Notes: generated by a model from the sequence alone, not told the origin. 64,000 nucleotides of DNA from Nocardiopsis metallicus (GCF_014201115.1 NZ_JACHDO010000001.1:62001-126000); one strand, 5' to 3'; counted from the first letter of the stretch, positions 16,611 through 25,591 are shown. Translations and numbers: made by a program.

Positions 16611-18248
16611 TCAGCCGGCGGCGTGCCCTTGTTCCGGGGGTGCCTCGTCGGGGTAGTAGCCCCAGCCGTGGACGCCGGGGCGGGTGTGCCAGGGGCGGGG
16701 GCCGTCCAGAGGGCGGTACTCGACCCCCGCCGCGTCCAGGCGGCCGAGGTGGTGCTTCAGGCGGGGCTCGAATTCGGTGAAGTCGCGCTCGCCCTCGGAC
16801 CAGACCTTCTCGGCGAAAGCGGTCAGGCGGGGGAAGACCATGTAGTCCAGCTTGCGCTGGGAGTCGATGTGCTCGCTCCACAGGTTGACCTGGGCGCCGA
16901 GGACGTGCTGGGACTCCTCCTCGGTGAGGTCGGCGGGGACCGGCTCGCTCTCGTAGACGTCCTCGACCCGCAGCAGAGTACCGACGGGGACCGGTTCGTC
17001 CGGGCTGTCGGACTGCTTGTAGTCCAGGTAGGAACTGGCCGTGGGGGCCATGACCACGTCGTGCCCGGCGCGGGCGGCCGCGATGCCGCCCTCCTCGCCG
17101 CGCCACGACATCACGGTGGCTCCCGGGGCGAGACCCCCTTCCAGGATCTCGTCCCAGCCCAGCAGGCGGCGGCCGCGCTTGGTGAGGTGGTCGTCCAGCT
17201 GTCGGATGAACCAGCTCTGCAGCTCGTCCTCGTCGGCCAGCCCCTCCTCTCTGATTCTTTGCTGGGCGGAGGCGCTGTTCTTCCACTGGGTCTTGGGGCA
17301 CTCGTCCCCGCCCACGTGGATGTACGTGCTGGGGAACAGCTCGATCAGCTCGTCGAAGACGTTCTTGTAGAACTCCAGGACGTTGTCGGTGACCGCGAGC
17401 ACCTCGTCGAAGACGCCCCACTGGGTGCCGACCGGGATCTCGCCGACCTCGCCCAACTCCGGGTAGGCGTGGATGGCCGCCTGCGAGTGGCCGGGAACGT
17501 CGATCTCCGGGACCACCGCCACGTGCCGGGCATCCGCGTATGCCACGATCTCGCGGATGTCGTCCTGGGTGAGGAACCCTCCGTGCGGGCGCCCGTCGAA
17601 GACCGGTGGCCTACTGGTGCCCACCTGGCTCTCGGTGCGCCAGGAGGCGGCCTCGGTCAGCTTCGGATAGCGGCGGATCTCGACCCGCCACCCCTGGTCG
17701 TCGGTCAGGTGCAGGTGCAGCACGTTGAGCTTGTGCAGCGCGAGCAGGTCGATGAAGCGCAGGATCTCGCGCTTGGGCTGGAAGTGCCGGGCGATGTCCA
17801 GCATGGCGCCGCGCCATCGGAAGCGCGGGGCGTCGGTGATGCTCACCGCTGGCAGCCGCCACTCCGCACCGCCCAGGGGGGTACTGCGGTAGGCGTCGGC
17901 GGGCAGTAGCTGGCGCAGGGTCTGTACCCCGTAGAACACCCCGGCGGGCTCGTTGCCGACCACGATCACGCCCGCGGAGTCGATGATCAGGCGGTAGCCC
18001 TCCCGGCCGAGCCCGGCCCCGGGGTCGACGCTCAGCCGGATCTGGGCGTCCTCCTCGTCGCCGGCGGCCAGCGGCAGCCCGGTGGCGGCGCCGAGTTCAC
18101 GCTGCAGCCAGACGAGGGTGCCCTGCGCCTCGCGGTCGGCGGAGACCCGGGTGGCGGTGGTCAGCGTCAGGCCGCCAGGGCCCTCGCTCGTCACCTCCAA
18201 GGGGCGGGGAACCAGGGAGAGGGGGTCGGGGTGGGATTTCTCAGGCAC
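16611..18248 (-). CDS. Beta-N-acetylhexosaminidase, glycoside hydrolase family 20
   Basis: 545 residues from GTG 18248 with AGGAG ~10 nt upstream. An N-terminal GH20b-like alpha/beta domain (~10-135) is followed by the TIM barrel (DAPRFRWRGAMLDIARHF at ~139; LHLHLTDDQGWRVEI at ~177) with the catalytic Asp315-Glu316 pair in HVGGDECPK and later SWRGEEGG, LGAQVNLWSEH. The enzyme removes terminal GlcNAc or GalNAc from chitooligosaccharides or glycans using the substrate acetamido group. No signal peptide is seen, so it probably acts on imported oligosaccharides. A DasR-type operator lies just upstream, which fits GlcNAc control. Confidence 0.92.
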   Translation of the reverse strand: MPEKSHPDPLSLVPRPLEVTSEGPGGLTLTTATRVSADREAQGTLVWLQRELGAATGLPLAAGDEEDAQIRLSVDPGAGLGREGYRLIIDSAGVIVVGNEPAGVFYGVQTLRQLLPADAYRSTPLGGAEWRLPAVSITDAPRFRWRGAMLDIARHFQPKREILRFIDLLALHKLNVLHLHLTDDQGWRVEIRRYPKLTEAASWRTESQVGTSRPPVFDGRPHGGFLTQDDIREIVAYADARHVAVVPEIDVPGHSQAAIHAYPELGEVGEIPVGTQWGVFDEVLAVTDNVLEFYKNVFDELIELFPSTYIHVGGDECPKTQWKNSASAQQRIREEGLADEDELQSWFIRQLDDHLTKRGRRLLGWDEILEGGLAPGATVMSWRGEEGGIAAARAGHDVVMAPTASSYLDYKQSDSPDEPVPVGTLLRVEDVYESEPVPADLTEEESQHVLGAQVNLWSEHIDSQRKLDYMVFPRLTAFAEKVWSEGERDFTEFEPRLKHHLGRLDAAGVEYRPLDGPRPWHTRPGVHGWGYYPDEAPPEQGHAAG

Positions 18249-18683
18249 GGGTAACTGCTCCTATCCGGTCTAGACCAATCCCGGACATAATGCCATGTCC
18301 AGGAACGCCAGGCACAGAGCCGAGGAGCAATCGGTCTCTCTGTCTCCCCCCCCCGTTCAGGGTCATCCGATACTCACGCTTGACCCTCGAAGGCTCTTAT
18401 CGCACCCGCCTTCGAGGCGGACGTGGGAACAGAGGACGGATTCCCACGGCGCCGAATCCGGGGGCGCGCAGCGTCCGCACCGGGTGCTCGCCCAACCTTC
18501 GAGGTAGTGGAAGCGCTACGGGTAAGACGGGGGGTGGCGTTATCGCCGGAGCGCGCTTCCCGTCCGTACTGTTTTGCCCATACCCGGTTCCGGAGCGAAC
18601 GCGGGTGAGGGCCGAGTGTCGGGGGAAACGGCGATGCGGGGATCAGAGGAGAGCGCTTCAGCGGGTACGGGGCGGGGTCTTTG
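18249..18683. other. Intergenic region between divergent genes, 435 bp
   Basis: Contains the DasR-like operator near the GH20 start (18264-18279). Further right is a C-run (~18348-18356) and a GTAG/CTAC inverted repeat around GAAGCGCT at 18504-18519 of uncertain meaning. No gene is supported. Confidence 0.4.
18264..18279 (-). promoter_or_regulatory. DasR-responsive element (dre)-like operator
   Basis: TCCGGTCTAGACCAAT has the 10-bp palindromic core GGTCTAGACC (18267-18276) of the GntR regulator DasR, whose Streptomyces sites read roughly (A)NTGGTCTAGACCANT. It lies 16 bp upstream of the GH20 start codon, overlapping where RNA polymerase or the early transcript would be. DasR represses chitin/GlcNAc genes and is released by glucosamine-6-phosphate. 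The regulator gene itself is not in the window. Confidence 0.75.
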
Positions 18684-19580
18684 ATGCTGTTGTCCGTGTT
18701 CATCGCCGTGGCGGGAGCCTTCACCCTGGCGCTCGGTTCGGCCCTGCAGGAGCGCGACGCGGTACGGGCCCCCGGCCGACAGGTGGCGCGGGCGGGTTTC
18801 CTCCTCCACCTGCTGCGGCAGCCCCGGTGGCTGATCGGGAGCGGCGCCGCCGTGCTGGGGGCCTGCCTCCACCTGATCGCCCTGAGCGGCGCCCCGCTCA
18901 CCATCATCCAGCCGATCGGCGTCACCGGGCTGTTGTTCGCGATCGTGCTGTCCGCCGCCTTCAACCGGCAACGGGTCCGCGTCTCGCAGATCCTGGCCGG
19001 GATCGCCGTGATGGTCGGCCTGGTCGGTGTCCTGGTGGCGTTCCCGCACGGCACGGACCTGCCCGTCCTGTCCACCGGGACGGCCCTGTGGCTGGCCGGG
19101 GGAGTGGCCGCGGCCGGACTCGCGGTGTACCTGACGGCGCACTGGATGCCCAGCGGCATGCGCGCCCTCATGCTCGCGGCGGCGGGCGGCGCCGCGCTCG
19201 GCACGACCTCGGGGCTGGCCCGGGTGATCACCGCCAACGCCGTCCAGGACCCGCTCCACATCTTCAGCTGGCTGACCCTCCTGGCCGGGGTCACCGCGGT
19301 CTTCGGTGCCCTGCTGCTCCAGAACGCCTACCGCACCGGCCACTTCGCCGCCGCCTACGCGACCCTGCTGATCGCCGATCCGGTGGTCGGGGTGGGCATC
19401 GGCGCCCTCCTGCTCGGTGAGGGGGTCCCCGACACTCCGGTCGAGCAGGTCGGGGCGGCCCTCTTCGCGCTCCTGGCCTTCGCGGGCACGGTCGCTCTGG
19501 CCCGGTCGCGGCACCGCAACCCCGAGGCGGACGGCGGTCCGGCGTTCACCGTCGGCGTCTCCACCAGCCGCACTCGCTGA
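18684..19580 (+). CDS. DMT superfamily (EamA-like) transporter
   Basis: 298 residues, almost wholly hydrophobic, with about ten predicted membrane helices. Begins MLLSVFIAVAGAFTLALGSALQERDAV; the blocks APLTIIQPIGVTGLLFAIVLSA and AYATLLIADPVVGVGIGALLLGE are the two homologous halves typical of drug/metabolite transporters. The N-terminal GSALQERDAV and LIGSGAAVLGACLHLIALS resemble the actinobacterial branch related to NIPA-type proteins. Substrate unknown. A TTG lies immediately before the chosen ATG. It is followed 16 bp later by a glycosyltransferase on the same strand, so the two are likely one operon. Confidence 0.8.
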   Translation: MLLSVFIAVAGAFTLALGSALQERDAVRAPGRQVARAGFLLHLLRQPRWLIGSGAAVLGACLHLIALSGAPLTIIQPIGVTGLLFAIVLSAAFNRQRVRVSQILAGIAVMVGLVGVLVAFPHGTDLPVLSTGTALWLAGGVAAAGLAVYLTAHWMPSGMRALMLAAAGGAALGTTSGLARVITANAVQDPLHIFSWLTLLAGVTAVFGALLLQNAYRTGHFAAAYATLLIADPVVGVGIGALLLGEGVPDTPVEQVGAALFALLAFAGTVALARSRHRNPEADGGPAFTVGVSTSRTR

Positions 19581-19596
19581 ACGAAGGAGTTCCCAC

Positions 19597-20832
19597 ATGT
19601 CACGGCCGAACCGCCCGCTGAGCGTTCTGATCGCCTCGGACACCTACCCGCCCGACGTCAACGGGGCGGGCTACTTCACCTCCCGTCTGGCGGAGGGTCT
19701 GGCCGAACGCGGGCACCGGGTGCACGTGGTGTGCCCCTCAGCGGAGGGCGCCCCCCGCGTGGCGTTCAACGGCCGCGTCACCGAACACCGCCTGCGCTCG
19801 GCCCCCATCCCCTTCCAGCCGAGCATGCGGGCGGCGCTGCCCCTGGGCATGGGCGGGCACATCGACCGCGTCCTGCGGCGTCTGGACCCGGACGTGGTCC
19901 ACGTGCAGAGCCACTTCCCACTCAGCCGCTCGGCTCTGCGCAGAGGGAGGGCCGCGGGGGTGCCGGTCGTGCTCACCAACCACTTCATGCCGGACAACCT
20001 GTACGCGCACGCCCGGGTACCGCGTTCGATGCAGCGGGCCGCGGGCGCCCTGGCCTGGCGGGACATGATCCGGGTGGCCGCCGAGGCCGACCACGTGACC
20101 ACCCCGACCCCGCGCGCCGCCGAGCTCCTGCGCGAGCAGGGGTTCGCCGGTGAGGTCGAAGCGATCTCGTGCGGGATCGACCTGGAGCGCTTCCACCCCC
20201 GATCCCGCCCCCAGGACCGCGCCGCAGCCCGGGCCGGGCTGCGGCTGCCCGACCGCGACACCGTGGTCTTCGTGGGACGTCTGGACGAGGAGAAGCGCAT
20301 CGACGACACGATCCGGGCACTGGCGCGGATCGTGCCCGAGCGGGACGCGCAGCTGGCACTGGCCGGGACGGGGCAGCGCGAGGGGGAGCTGCGCGCGCTC
20401 GCCGCCGGGCTGGGCGTGGCCGATCGGGTGTTCTTCCTGGGATTCGTGCCAGACGAGGACCTGCCGCTGGTGTACGCGGCCGGTGACGCCTTCGCCATCG
20501 CGAGCGTGGCCGAACTCCAGAGCATCGCCACGCTGGAGGCGATGTCCACGGGGCTGCCGGTGGTGGCCGCCGACGCGATGGCGCTGCCGCACCTGGTGGC
20601 GCAGGGCGGCAACGGCTTCCTCTTCCCCGCAGGGGACCCGCTGCTCCTGGCCGACCGTCTGCTGACCGTGCTGGGTCCGCCGCGGATCCGCGAGCAGCTG
20701 GGGCGGGCGAGCCGGGAGATCGCGCTGGAGCACGACCACCACCGTTCGCTGGAGCGGTTCGAGGCGGTCTACACCCGGGTCCGGGGGCGAGGCACGGTTC
20801 GCCCGGCGGTCGAACGGGTCGTGGTCGCCTAG
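19597..20832 (+). CDS. Glycosyltransferase family 4 protein
   Basis: 411 residues from ATG 19597 with AAGGAG 8 nt upstream. N-terminal Rossmann domain opens with IASDTYPPDVNGAGYFTSRLAEGLAERGH, the acceptor side of GT4 enzymes. The C-terminal donor domain has FVGRLDEEKRIDDTIRAL, LALAGTGQREGEL, FLGFVPDEDLPLVYAAGD and the E-x7-E-like stretch ELQSIATLEAMSTGLPVVA. Retaining GT-B enzymes of this type use GDP-mannose or UDP-sugars at the inner membrane face, for example in phosphatidylinositol mannoside or glycolipid synthesis. A similar enzyme is encoded at 23907-25088. The upstream transporter gene probably shares its promoter. Confidence 0.88.
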   Translation: MSRPNRPLSVLIASDTYPPDVNGAGYFTSRLAEGLAERGHRVHVVCPSAEGAPRVAFNGRVTEHRLRSAPIPFQPSMRAALPLGMGGHIDRVLRRLDPDVVHVQSHFPLSRSALRRGRAAGVPVVLTNHFMPDNLYAHARVPRSMQRAAGALAWRDMIRVAAEADHVTTPTPRAAELLREQGFAGEVEAISCGIDLERFHPRSRPQDRAAARAGLRLPDRDTVVFVGRLDEEKRIDDTIRALARIVPERDAQLALAGTGQREGELRALAAGLGVADRVFFLGFVPDEDLPLVYAAGDAFAIASVAELQSIATLEAMSTGLPVVAADAMALPHLVAQGGNGFLFPAGDPLLLADRLLTVLGPPRIREQLGRASREIALEHDHHRSLERFEAVYTRVRGRGTVRPAVERVVVA

Positions 20833-20857
20833 GGACTTGTTGCAAAAAGTCCCTTTT
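20831..20857 (+). terminator. Intrinsic terminator overlapping the stop codon
   Basis: AGGGACTT pairs with AAGTCCCT around an 8-nt loop and is followed by TTT. The stem begins inside the glycosyltransferase stop codon TAG. Confidence 0.85.
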
Positions 20858-21050
20858 GGCCACTTTCCGTATTCTTTGCGTAGCGATCGGTGATGTTGGG
20901 GCGCTTCGGGAAAGACCAGAGACTGTGTGGTTCGAAGGCATTAGCGGACAAGCCGGCGTCGGCCGGATCGCCCGGGGCGGAAACGCCACCGAGGGCCTCA
21001 CGGATCGGCTGGTCAGTGCCGAACGTGAGGCGGGGTTCCATGAGCGTGAC

Positions 21051-21254
21051 ATGTCGTCGTTCGAACGTGAACGCATCGACCTGGAGCACCGGGTGACCCG
21101 GATGGAGGCCGAGCTCGAGTCCCTGCGCAAGAGAAGACTGGAAGCCTACGCGCGCTGGTGGAACGCCCGCGACGACCGCGACCGAGCTCGCCATGTCTGT
21201 CGCAAGCTCCGCCGCAAGATCGACAAGGTGCGCCGACGGAGAAACGACACGTGA
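21051..21254 (+). CDS. Small basic coiled-coil hypothetical protein
   Basis: 67 residues from ATG 21051; an in-frame GTG at 20925 would add 42. The sequence is a single charged helix with heptad character (DLEHRVTRMEAELESLRKRR) and a very basic C-terminus (CRKLRRKIDKVRRRR). Third-position G+C is ~80%, consistent with real coding in this genome. I do not recognise a family. A related-looking small Arg/Glu-rich helix is encoded at 39559-39750. Nucleic-acid binding is possible from the charge but not supported further. Confidence 0.5.
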   Translation: MSSFERERIDLEHRVTRMEAELESLRKRRLEAYARWWNARDDRDRARHVCRKLRRKIDKVRRRRNDT

Positions 21255-21299
21255 CCGGTACCGCCCAAGGCCGCCGGAAACACCCGACCGAACACCCGA

Positions 21300-21330
21300 T
21301 GTGGCCCGCTCCGACCGGAGGCGGGCCACA
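21300..21330. terminator. Hairpin between convergent genes
   Basis: TGTGGCCCGC pairs exactly with GCGGGCCACA around a 11-nt centre that can itself fold. It lies between the small coiled-coil gene (plus) and the LysR gene (minus) and is followed by CTCTTTCC on the plus strand. Confidence 0.7.
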
Positions 21331-21388
21331 GCTCTTTCCTGCTCTCCCCTTCTCCGGCTCCTCCTGCCCCGCTACTCCTCCTGCCCCG

Positions 21389-22339
21389 CTACCTCGGCCC
21401 CTGGACGCGCGGAGAGGTGGGGCTGAGCTCCTCCTCAACACTGCGCGCGGCGTCGCGCAGGGCCGACAGGGTCACCTGCACGGCCGGGCGCCGTAGCGAG
21501 GCCGGGCGCAGTACCGCGTAGACGTGCCGCTCCGGTGAGGAGGGCAGCGGCCGGTACACCAGTCCCGCCGGGGCGCCCACCATGGCCAGGGCCGGGACCG
21601 CCGCGATCCCGATGCCCCGGGACACCAGGCTCAGGATCGTGCCCAGGCCCTCGAACTCCCACGCGGCCGCGGGCAGCCCGCCCACCTCAGCGAACAGCTT
21701 CTCCGTGCCGTAACGCGAGCGCTCTCCCTCCGGTGCCACGATCCACGACTCTCCCAGCAGCTGGTCCAGCACCAGCGGCACGTTCCCGTCGGCCAGCCGG
21801 TGCTCCTCCGGAACCGCCAGCACCATGGGGTCCCGCAGCAGGTGCACGTGGCGCAGGCCGCTGTCCGGCCCCCGGCCCGGGTGCTGGCCGGTCCAGTCGT
21901 CGACCAGGGCGATGTCCACCTCCCGGGAGCGCACCTTCTGGGTGCCGGTCGCCAGCAGGGTCTGCCGCAGGACCAGCTGCATGCCCTCGTGGCTGCGCAG
22001 GGGAGGAGCCAGCAGCGGGGCGAAGGCCACCGCCGCCGTGGGGAAGGCCGTGACGGTCACCACCCCCAGGGCGATGTTCGACTGCTCGGCGAGCACCGAC
22101 TCGGTCGCCTCCACCAGTGCCAGGATCTCCTCGGCCTGGTTCACCAACAACTGGCCGGCGTCGGTCAGCTCGGCCCCCCGCGGTGAGCGGTCCAGGAGCG
22201 CGACCCCCGTCTCCCGTTCGAGCGTGGCGAGCTGCTGGGAGACGGCCGAAGGCGTGTAGCCCAGGGCGTTCGCGGTCGCGACGATGGTGCCGCGAGCGCT
22301 GAACTCGCGGAGGAGCTGAAGGCGGCGAAGATCGAGCAT
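21389..22339 (-). CDS. LysR family transcriptional regulator
   Basis: 316 residues. N-terminal winged helix-turn-helix (~1-60: LQLLREFSARGTIVATANALGYTPSAVSQQL) and a LysR substrate-binding domain (~90-300). It is divergent from the aminotransferase gene, and an inverted repeat covers its own start codon, so it probably regulates itself and the neighbour. The ligand cannot be inferred; it resembles the actinobacterial LysR branch near amino-acid metabolism genes. Confidence 0.9.
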   Translation of the reverse strand: MLDLRRLQLLREFSARGTIVATANALGYTPSAVSQQLATLERETGVALLDRSPRGAELTDAGQLLVNQAEEILALVEATESVLAEQSNIALGVVTVTAFPTAAVAFAPLLAPPLRSHEGMQLVLRQTLLATGTQKVRSREVDIALVDDWTGQHPGRGPDSGLRHVHLLRDPMVLAVPEEHRLADGNVPLVLDQLLGESWIVAPEGERSRYGTEKLFAEVGGLPAAAWEFEGLGTILSLVSRGIGIAAVPALAMVGAPAGLVYRPLPSSPERHVYAVLRPASLRRPAVQVTLSALRDAARSVEEELSPTSPRVQGPR

Positions 22340-22361
22340 AAGGACATCTTATGCTCAGCAT
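22335..22361. promoter_or_regulatory. Candidate LysR operator: three AGCAT half-sites
   Basis: AGCATAAG (22335-22342) and CTTATGCT (22348-22355) form a perfect inverted repeat with a 5-nt spacer, and ATGCTCAGCAT (22351-22361) forms a second, overlapping one. The array overlaps the LysR start codon and lies between the divergent LysR and aminotransferase genes. Confidence 0.6.
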
Positions 22362-22486
22362 CGAAAAGACTCGCTTGTACTGATGGAAGTTCATGGGCAG
22401 GGTGGTGGGTGAAAGGTCACCAGCTGGACACGACCCCAGCTCAACCGGTGGCCGGCGCCCAACGAAGAGCCGGAGATGAGTCATCC

Positions 22487-23812
22487 ATGACCGTCACTGT
22501 GTCCGCTACCCTCGCTGTCAACGAAGCCCTCGAAGCCAAGCGCCGCCAGGGAGTGCGCGTGCTGCCGCTCGGGTTCGGTGAGGCCGGTCTGCCGGTGCAC
22601 CCGGTCATGCGGGACCAGCTCACGGCGGGCAACGGGGCCAACGCCTACGGGCCCGTCGCCGGTTCGACCGACCTGCGCGAGGCGGCCGCCGGGTACTGGA
22701 GCCGACGGGGCCTACCCACCGACCCCGACACGGTCATCGCCGGCCCCGGCAGCAAGCCCCTTCTCTACAGCCTTCTTCTCGAGATCGGCGGCGACACCGC
22801 CATCGCCGCGCCCAGCTGGGTCAGCTACGCCGCGCAGAGCCGTCTGGCGGGCCAGCGCCCGGTCATGGTGCCGACCGCCACCGGCCAGGGCGGCGTACCC
22901 CAGCCGGACCTGCTGCACGCCGCCGTCACCGCCGCCCGCGAGCAGGGCCGCACCGTCAACGCCGTGGTCGTCACCGTCCCGGACAACCCGACCGGGACCG
23001 TCGCCGAAGCCGAGACCGTGCGCCGCCTGGCCGAGGTCGCCCGCGAGCTCGACCTGCTCGTCATCTCCGACGAGATCTACCGCGACCTCGTCCACGTGGA
23101 CGCGCGCGGCGCGGACCGCGCCGTCGTGCACAGCCCCGCCGAGTACGCACCCGAGCGCACCGTCATCTCCACCGGCCTGAGCAAGAACCTCGCCCTGGGC
23201 GGCTGGCGGATCGGCGTCCTGCGCCTGCCCGACTCCGAGATCGGTCGGCGCCTGCGCGGCGGTCTGCTCGGCGTGGCCAGCGAGATCTGGTCCAGCCCGG
23301 CCGCGCCGGTCCAGCAGGCGGCCGCGCACGCCTTCACCGAACCCGCCGAGCTGCGCGACCACATCGACCGCAGCCGCCGCCTGCACGGCATCGTCGCCTC
23401 AGCCGTCGCCGGCGTCTTCTCCCGGGCCGGGGCCGCCGTCGCCGCCCCGAGCGCGGCCTTCTACCTCTACCCGGACTTCGAGCCGGTCCGCGAGCGCCTG
23501 GCCACCCTGCACGGGGTGACCACCGGACCAGAGCTCACCGGGCTCCTGCTGGAGCGGTACGGCATGGGCGTGCTGCCCGCCGTGGAGTTCGGCGAGAGCC
23601 CCGCCGCCCTGCGCATGCGGGTGGCCACCAGCCTCCTGTACGGGGACACCGAGGACAAGCGGTACGCGGCGCTGTCCGCCGAGGACCCGCTGGCCCTGCC
23701 GTGGATCCGCGCCCACCTGGACCGGCTCACCGAGGTTCTGGGGTCGCTGCTCGCCGAGGCGCCCAGCACGGTGATCCCGGCCCCGAAGACGGTCGCCCAG
23801 CCGGTGCACTGA
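22487..23812 (+). CDS. Class I/II PLP-dependent aminotransferase
   Basis: 441 residues from ATG 22487 (GGAG 11 nt upstream); an upstream in-frame start at 22409 lacks support. Aspartate-aminotransferase-fold features are in order: YGPVAGSTDLREAAAGYW (~50), VPDNPTGTVAEAE (~165), DEIYRDLVH (~198) and the PLP lysine in STGLSKNLALGGWRIG (~233). C-terminus carries RMRVATSLLYGD. It transfers an amino group between an amino acid and a 2-oxoacid; the substrate is not assignable. The divergent LysR gene likely controls it. Confidence 0.88.
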   Translation: MTVTVSATLAVNEALEAKRRQGVRVLPLGFGEAGLPVHPVMRDQLTAGNGANAYGPVAGSTDLREAAAGYWSRRGLPTDPDTVIAGPGSKPLLYSLLLEIGGDTAIAAPSWVSYAAQSRLAGQRPVMVPTATGQGGVPQPDLLHAAVTAAREQGRTVNAVVVTVPDNPTGTVAEAETVRRLAEVARELDLLVISDEIYRDLVHVDARGADRAVVHSPAEYAPERTVISTGLSKNLALGGWRIGVLRLPDSEIGRRLRGGLLGVASEIWSSPAAPVQQAAAHAFTEPAELRDHIDRSRRLHGIVASAVAGVFSRAGAAVAAPSAAFYLYPDFEPVRERLATLHGVTTGPELTGLLLERYGMGVLPAVEFGESPAALRMRVATSLLYGDTEDKRYAALSAEDPLALPWIRAHLDRLTEVLGSLLAEAPSTVIPAPKTVAQPVH

Positions 23813-23870
23813 CCGGGCTACCCCACATACGTGCCCGTCTCTCGAATACGGGGTGAGGCGGTCACCATCG

Positions 23871-23907
23871 ACGGGACCCTCCCTATCTCTCCCAGGGAGG
23901 GTCCCGT
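23871..23907. terminator. Bidirectional terminator, 14-bp perfect stem
   Basis: ACGGGACCCTCCCT pairs with AGGGAGGGTCCCGT around a 9-nt loop, ending in TTAT. It lies between convergent aminotransferase and glycosyltransferase genes, touching the stop codon of the latter. Confidence 0.85.
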
Positions 23908-25088
23908 TATACGTTCCCCACCCGCTCCCGGCGCGCCGCCGCCAGCTCGTGGCTGGGAGCGATCACCGCGCGGTAGTGCTCCACCAGCTCCGAGTTGACC
24001 GAGTCCCAGGTCCGGTGCGCCACCGACGACCGGGCCTGTGCCGCCATCCGCGCACGCACCTCGCCGTTGTGCGCGAGCCGGCCGACCGCCACCCGTAGCT
24101 CCCGGACCGAGTCCGGCGCGTACAGCAGCCCGTTGTGTCCGTCGTTGACCAGGTCCATCGGGCCGCCCGCTGCCGGGGCCACCACGGGCACCCCCGAGGC
24201 CAGCGCCTCCTGTACGGCCTGGCAGAAGGTCTCGTCCGCGCCGGTGTGCACGAACACGTCCAGGGCGGCGTACAGGCGCGACAGGTCCGCCCCGGTGCGC
24301 TGACCGGTGAAGACGGCGTCGGGCACCAGTCGGCGCAGCCGGGCCCGGTCCGGACCGTCCCCGACCACCACCAGGCGGATGTTGCGCAGTTTGGCCACCT
24401 GGGCGAGCAGGTCCACACGCTTGTCCCGGGACAGGCGGCCCACGTAGCCCACGATCGCCTCACCGTTGGGGGCCCACCTGCTGCGCAGCTCCTCGGAACG
24501 GTGGTCGGGGGAGAAGCGCACGGTGTCCACACCGCGCCGCCACAGGTCGAGCCGGGGGAACCCCCGGCCGGACAGGGCCTCCATGGTGGCGGAGGAGGGC
24601 ACCAGAGTGCGGTCCACGGCGGAGTGGATCCGGTGCAGCAGGGACCAGAGCGCCTCGGAGCCGGGCAGGCCGTAGCGCCCGACGAAGCCCGGCAGGTCGG
24701 TCTGGAAGGCCGCCACGGTCGGCAGCGCCCACCTGCGCGCCACGTCCACCGCCGTCGCGCCGAAGAGCGCGGGGGAGGCCAGGTGGAGCACGTCGGGGGC
24801 GAAGGCGCGGATCGCGGCGGTCATCGTCCGCCGGGCCGGCAGGCCCATGGCGAAGTCGCGGTAGACGGGCAGGGGGAGTGCGGGCATCCGTAGGACGGGG
24901 AAGCCCGCGTACGAGGAAGGTCCGTGACCGGGGGCCAGGACGAGGGCCTGGTGGCCTTCGGCGGCGAGGTGTTCCAGGATTCGGCAAACGGAGTTGGTGA
25001 CTCCGTTGACCTGAGGGAGGAAGGACTCGGTCACGATCGCCACGCGCAGTGGCGGGCGGTGGAGGGTGAGCGGGGATGCGGGGGACAT
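23907..25088 (-). CDS. Glycosyltransferase family 4 protein, GDP-mannose mannosyltransferase (MgtA)-like
   Basis: 393 residues. Starts VAIVTESFLPQVNGVTNSVCRILEHLAAEGH, close to the start of actinobacterial MgtA/PimB'-type alpha-mannosyltransferases, which add mannose to glycolipids such as glucuronosyl diacylglycerol. The donor domain has IVGYVGRLSRDKRVDLLAQ, LVVVGDGPDRARL, FTGQRTGADLSRLYAALD and DETFCQAVQEALASGVPVVAP with the acid/base Glu. Membrane-associated cytoplasmic enzyme. Ribosome binding site GGGAG lies 8-12 nt upstream. The precise acceptor is not readable. Confidence 0.85.
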   Translation of the reverse strand: MSPASPLTLHRPPLRVAIVTESFLPQVNGVTNSVCRILEHLAAEGHQALVLAPGHGPSSYAGFPVLRMPALPLPVYRDFAMGLPARRTMTAAIRAFAPDVLHLASPALFGATAVDVARRWALPTVAAFQTDLPGFVGRYGLPGSEALWSLLHRIHSAVDRTLVPSSATMEALSGRGFPRLDLWRRGVDTVRFSPDHRSEELRSRWAPNGEAIVGYVGRLSRDKRVDLLAQVAKLRNIRLVVVGDGPDRARLRRLVPDAVFTGQRTGADLSRLYAALDVFVHTGADETFCQAVQEALASGVPVVAPAAGGPMDLVNDGHNGLLYAPDSVRELRVAVGRLAHNGEVRARMAAQARSSVAHRTWDSVNSELVEHYRAVIAPSHELAAARRERVGNV

Positions 25089-25300
25089 GCGAGGGCTCCC
25101 AACGCCGAGGTCTTGCTGCCTCTGACGCTAGGGTCGGTGAATGAACCCGGATCGCCGTGCGGGAGAACCGCGCCCGAAGGGCTGACGCGGGTTGGTCGAT
25201 CAGGTGGTGACACCGCCGCACGGCCAACTGACCGCCGGGTGACTCCGGGATGGCTATGATCGCTTTATGTAATCAAATGCGCACCCTAAGGAGTCATTCG

Positions 25301-25564
25301 GTGACCCTCGTGGAATGGTCCGAGCTGGTCCGCGCCGAGTTGGAGCTCGCCGGAACCGACCCGCTCCAAAAGCCCGACGTCGACCGCATCCTCGATCTGG
25401 CCCGCGATGCCGCGCACTCCGTGGCCAGGCCCGCGGCGCCGCTCACCACCTACCTGCTCGGGGTGGCGGTGGGGCGGGGGGCCGACCCGCAGGCCGCCGC
25501 CGCGGCGCTCAGCAGACTCGCACTGGCCCAGGGGGAGGAACCACCCCAGGGGCAGGAGAACTGA
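25301..25564 (+). CDS. DUF6457-like small protein
   Basis: 87 residues from GTG 25301 with AAGGAG 7 nt upstream; upstream in-frame ATGs at 25250 and 25256 have no such site. Begins VTLVEWSELVRAELELAG and contains DVDRILDLARDAAHSVARPAAPLTTYLLGVAVGRG, the signature of a small helical domain (DUF6457) which in other actinobacteria is found alone or fused to molybdenum cofactor guanylyltransferases. That link suggests a molybdopterin role but no cofactor genes are nearby. Length is normal for the single-domain form. Confidence 0.7.
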   Translation: MTLVEWSELVRAELELAGTDPLQKPDVDRILDLARDAAHSVARPAAPLTTYLLGVAVGRGADPQAAAAALSRLALAQGEEPPQGQEN

Positions 25565-25591
25565 CCGGTTCAGGGCACCCTGAAGAAAACA

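Noticed and set aside
18504..18519. CebR/LacI-like operator around GAAGCGCT
   Set aside because: Only the centre is symmetrical (AGCGCT); the arms match poorly, so a regulatory call is not supported.
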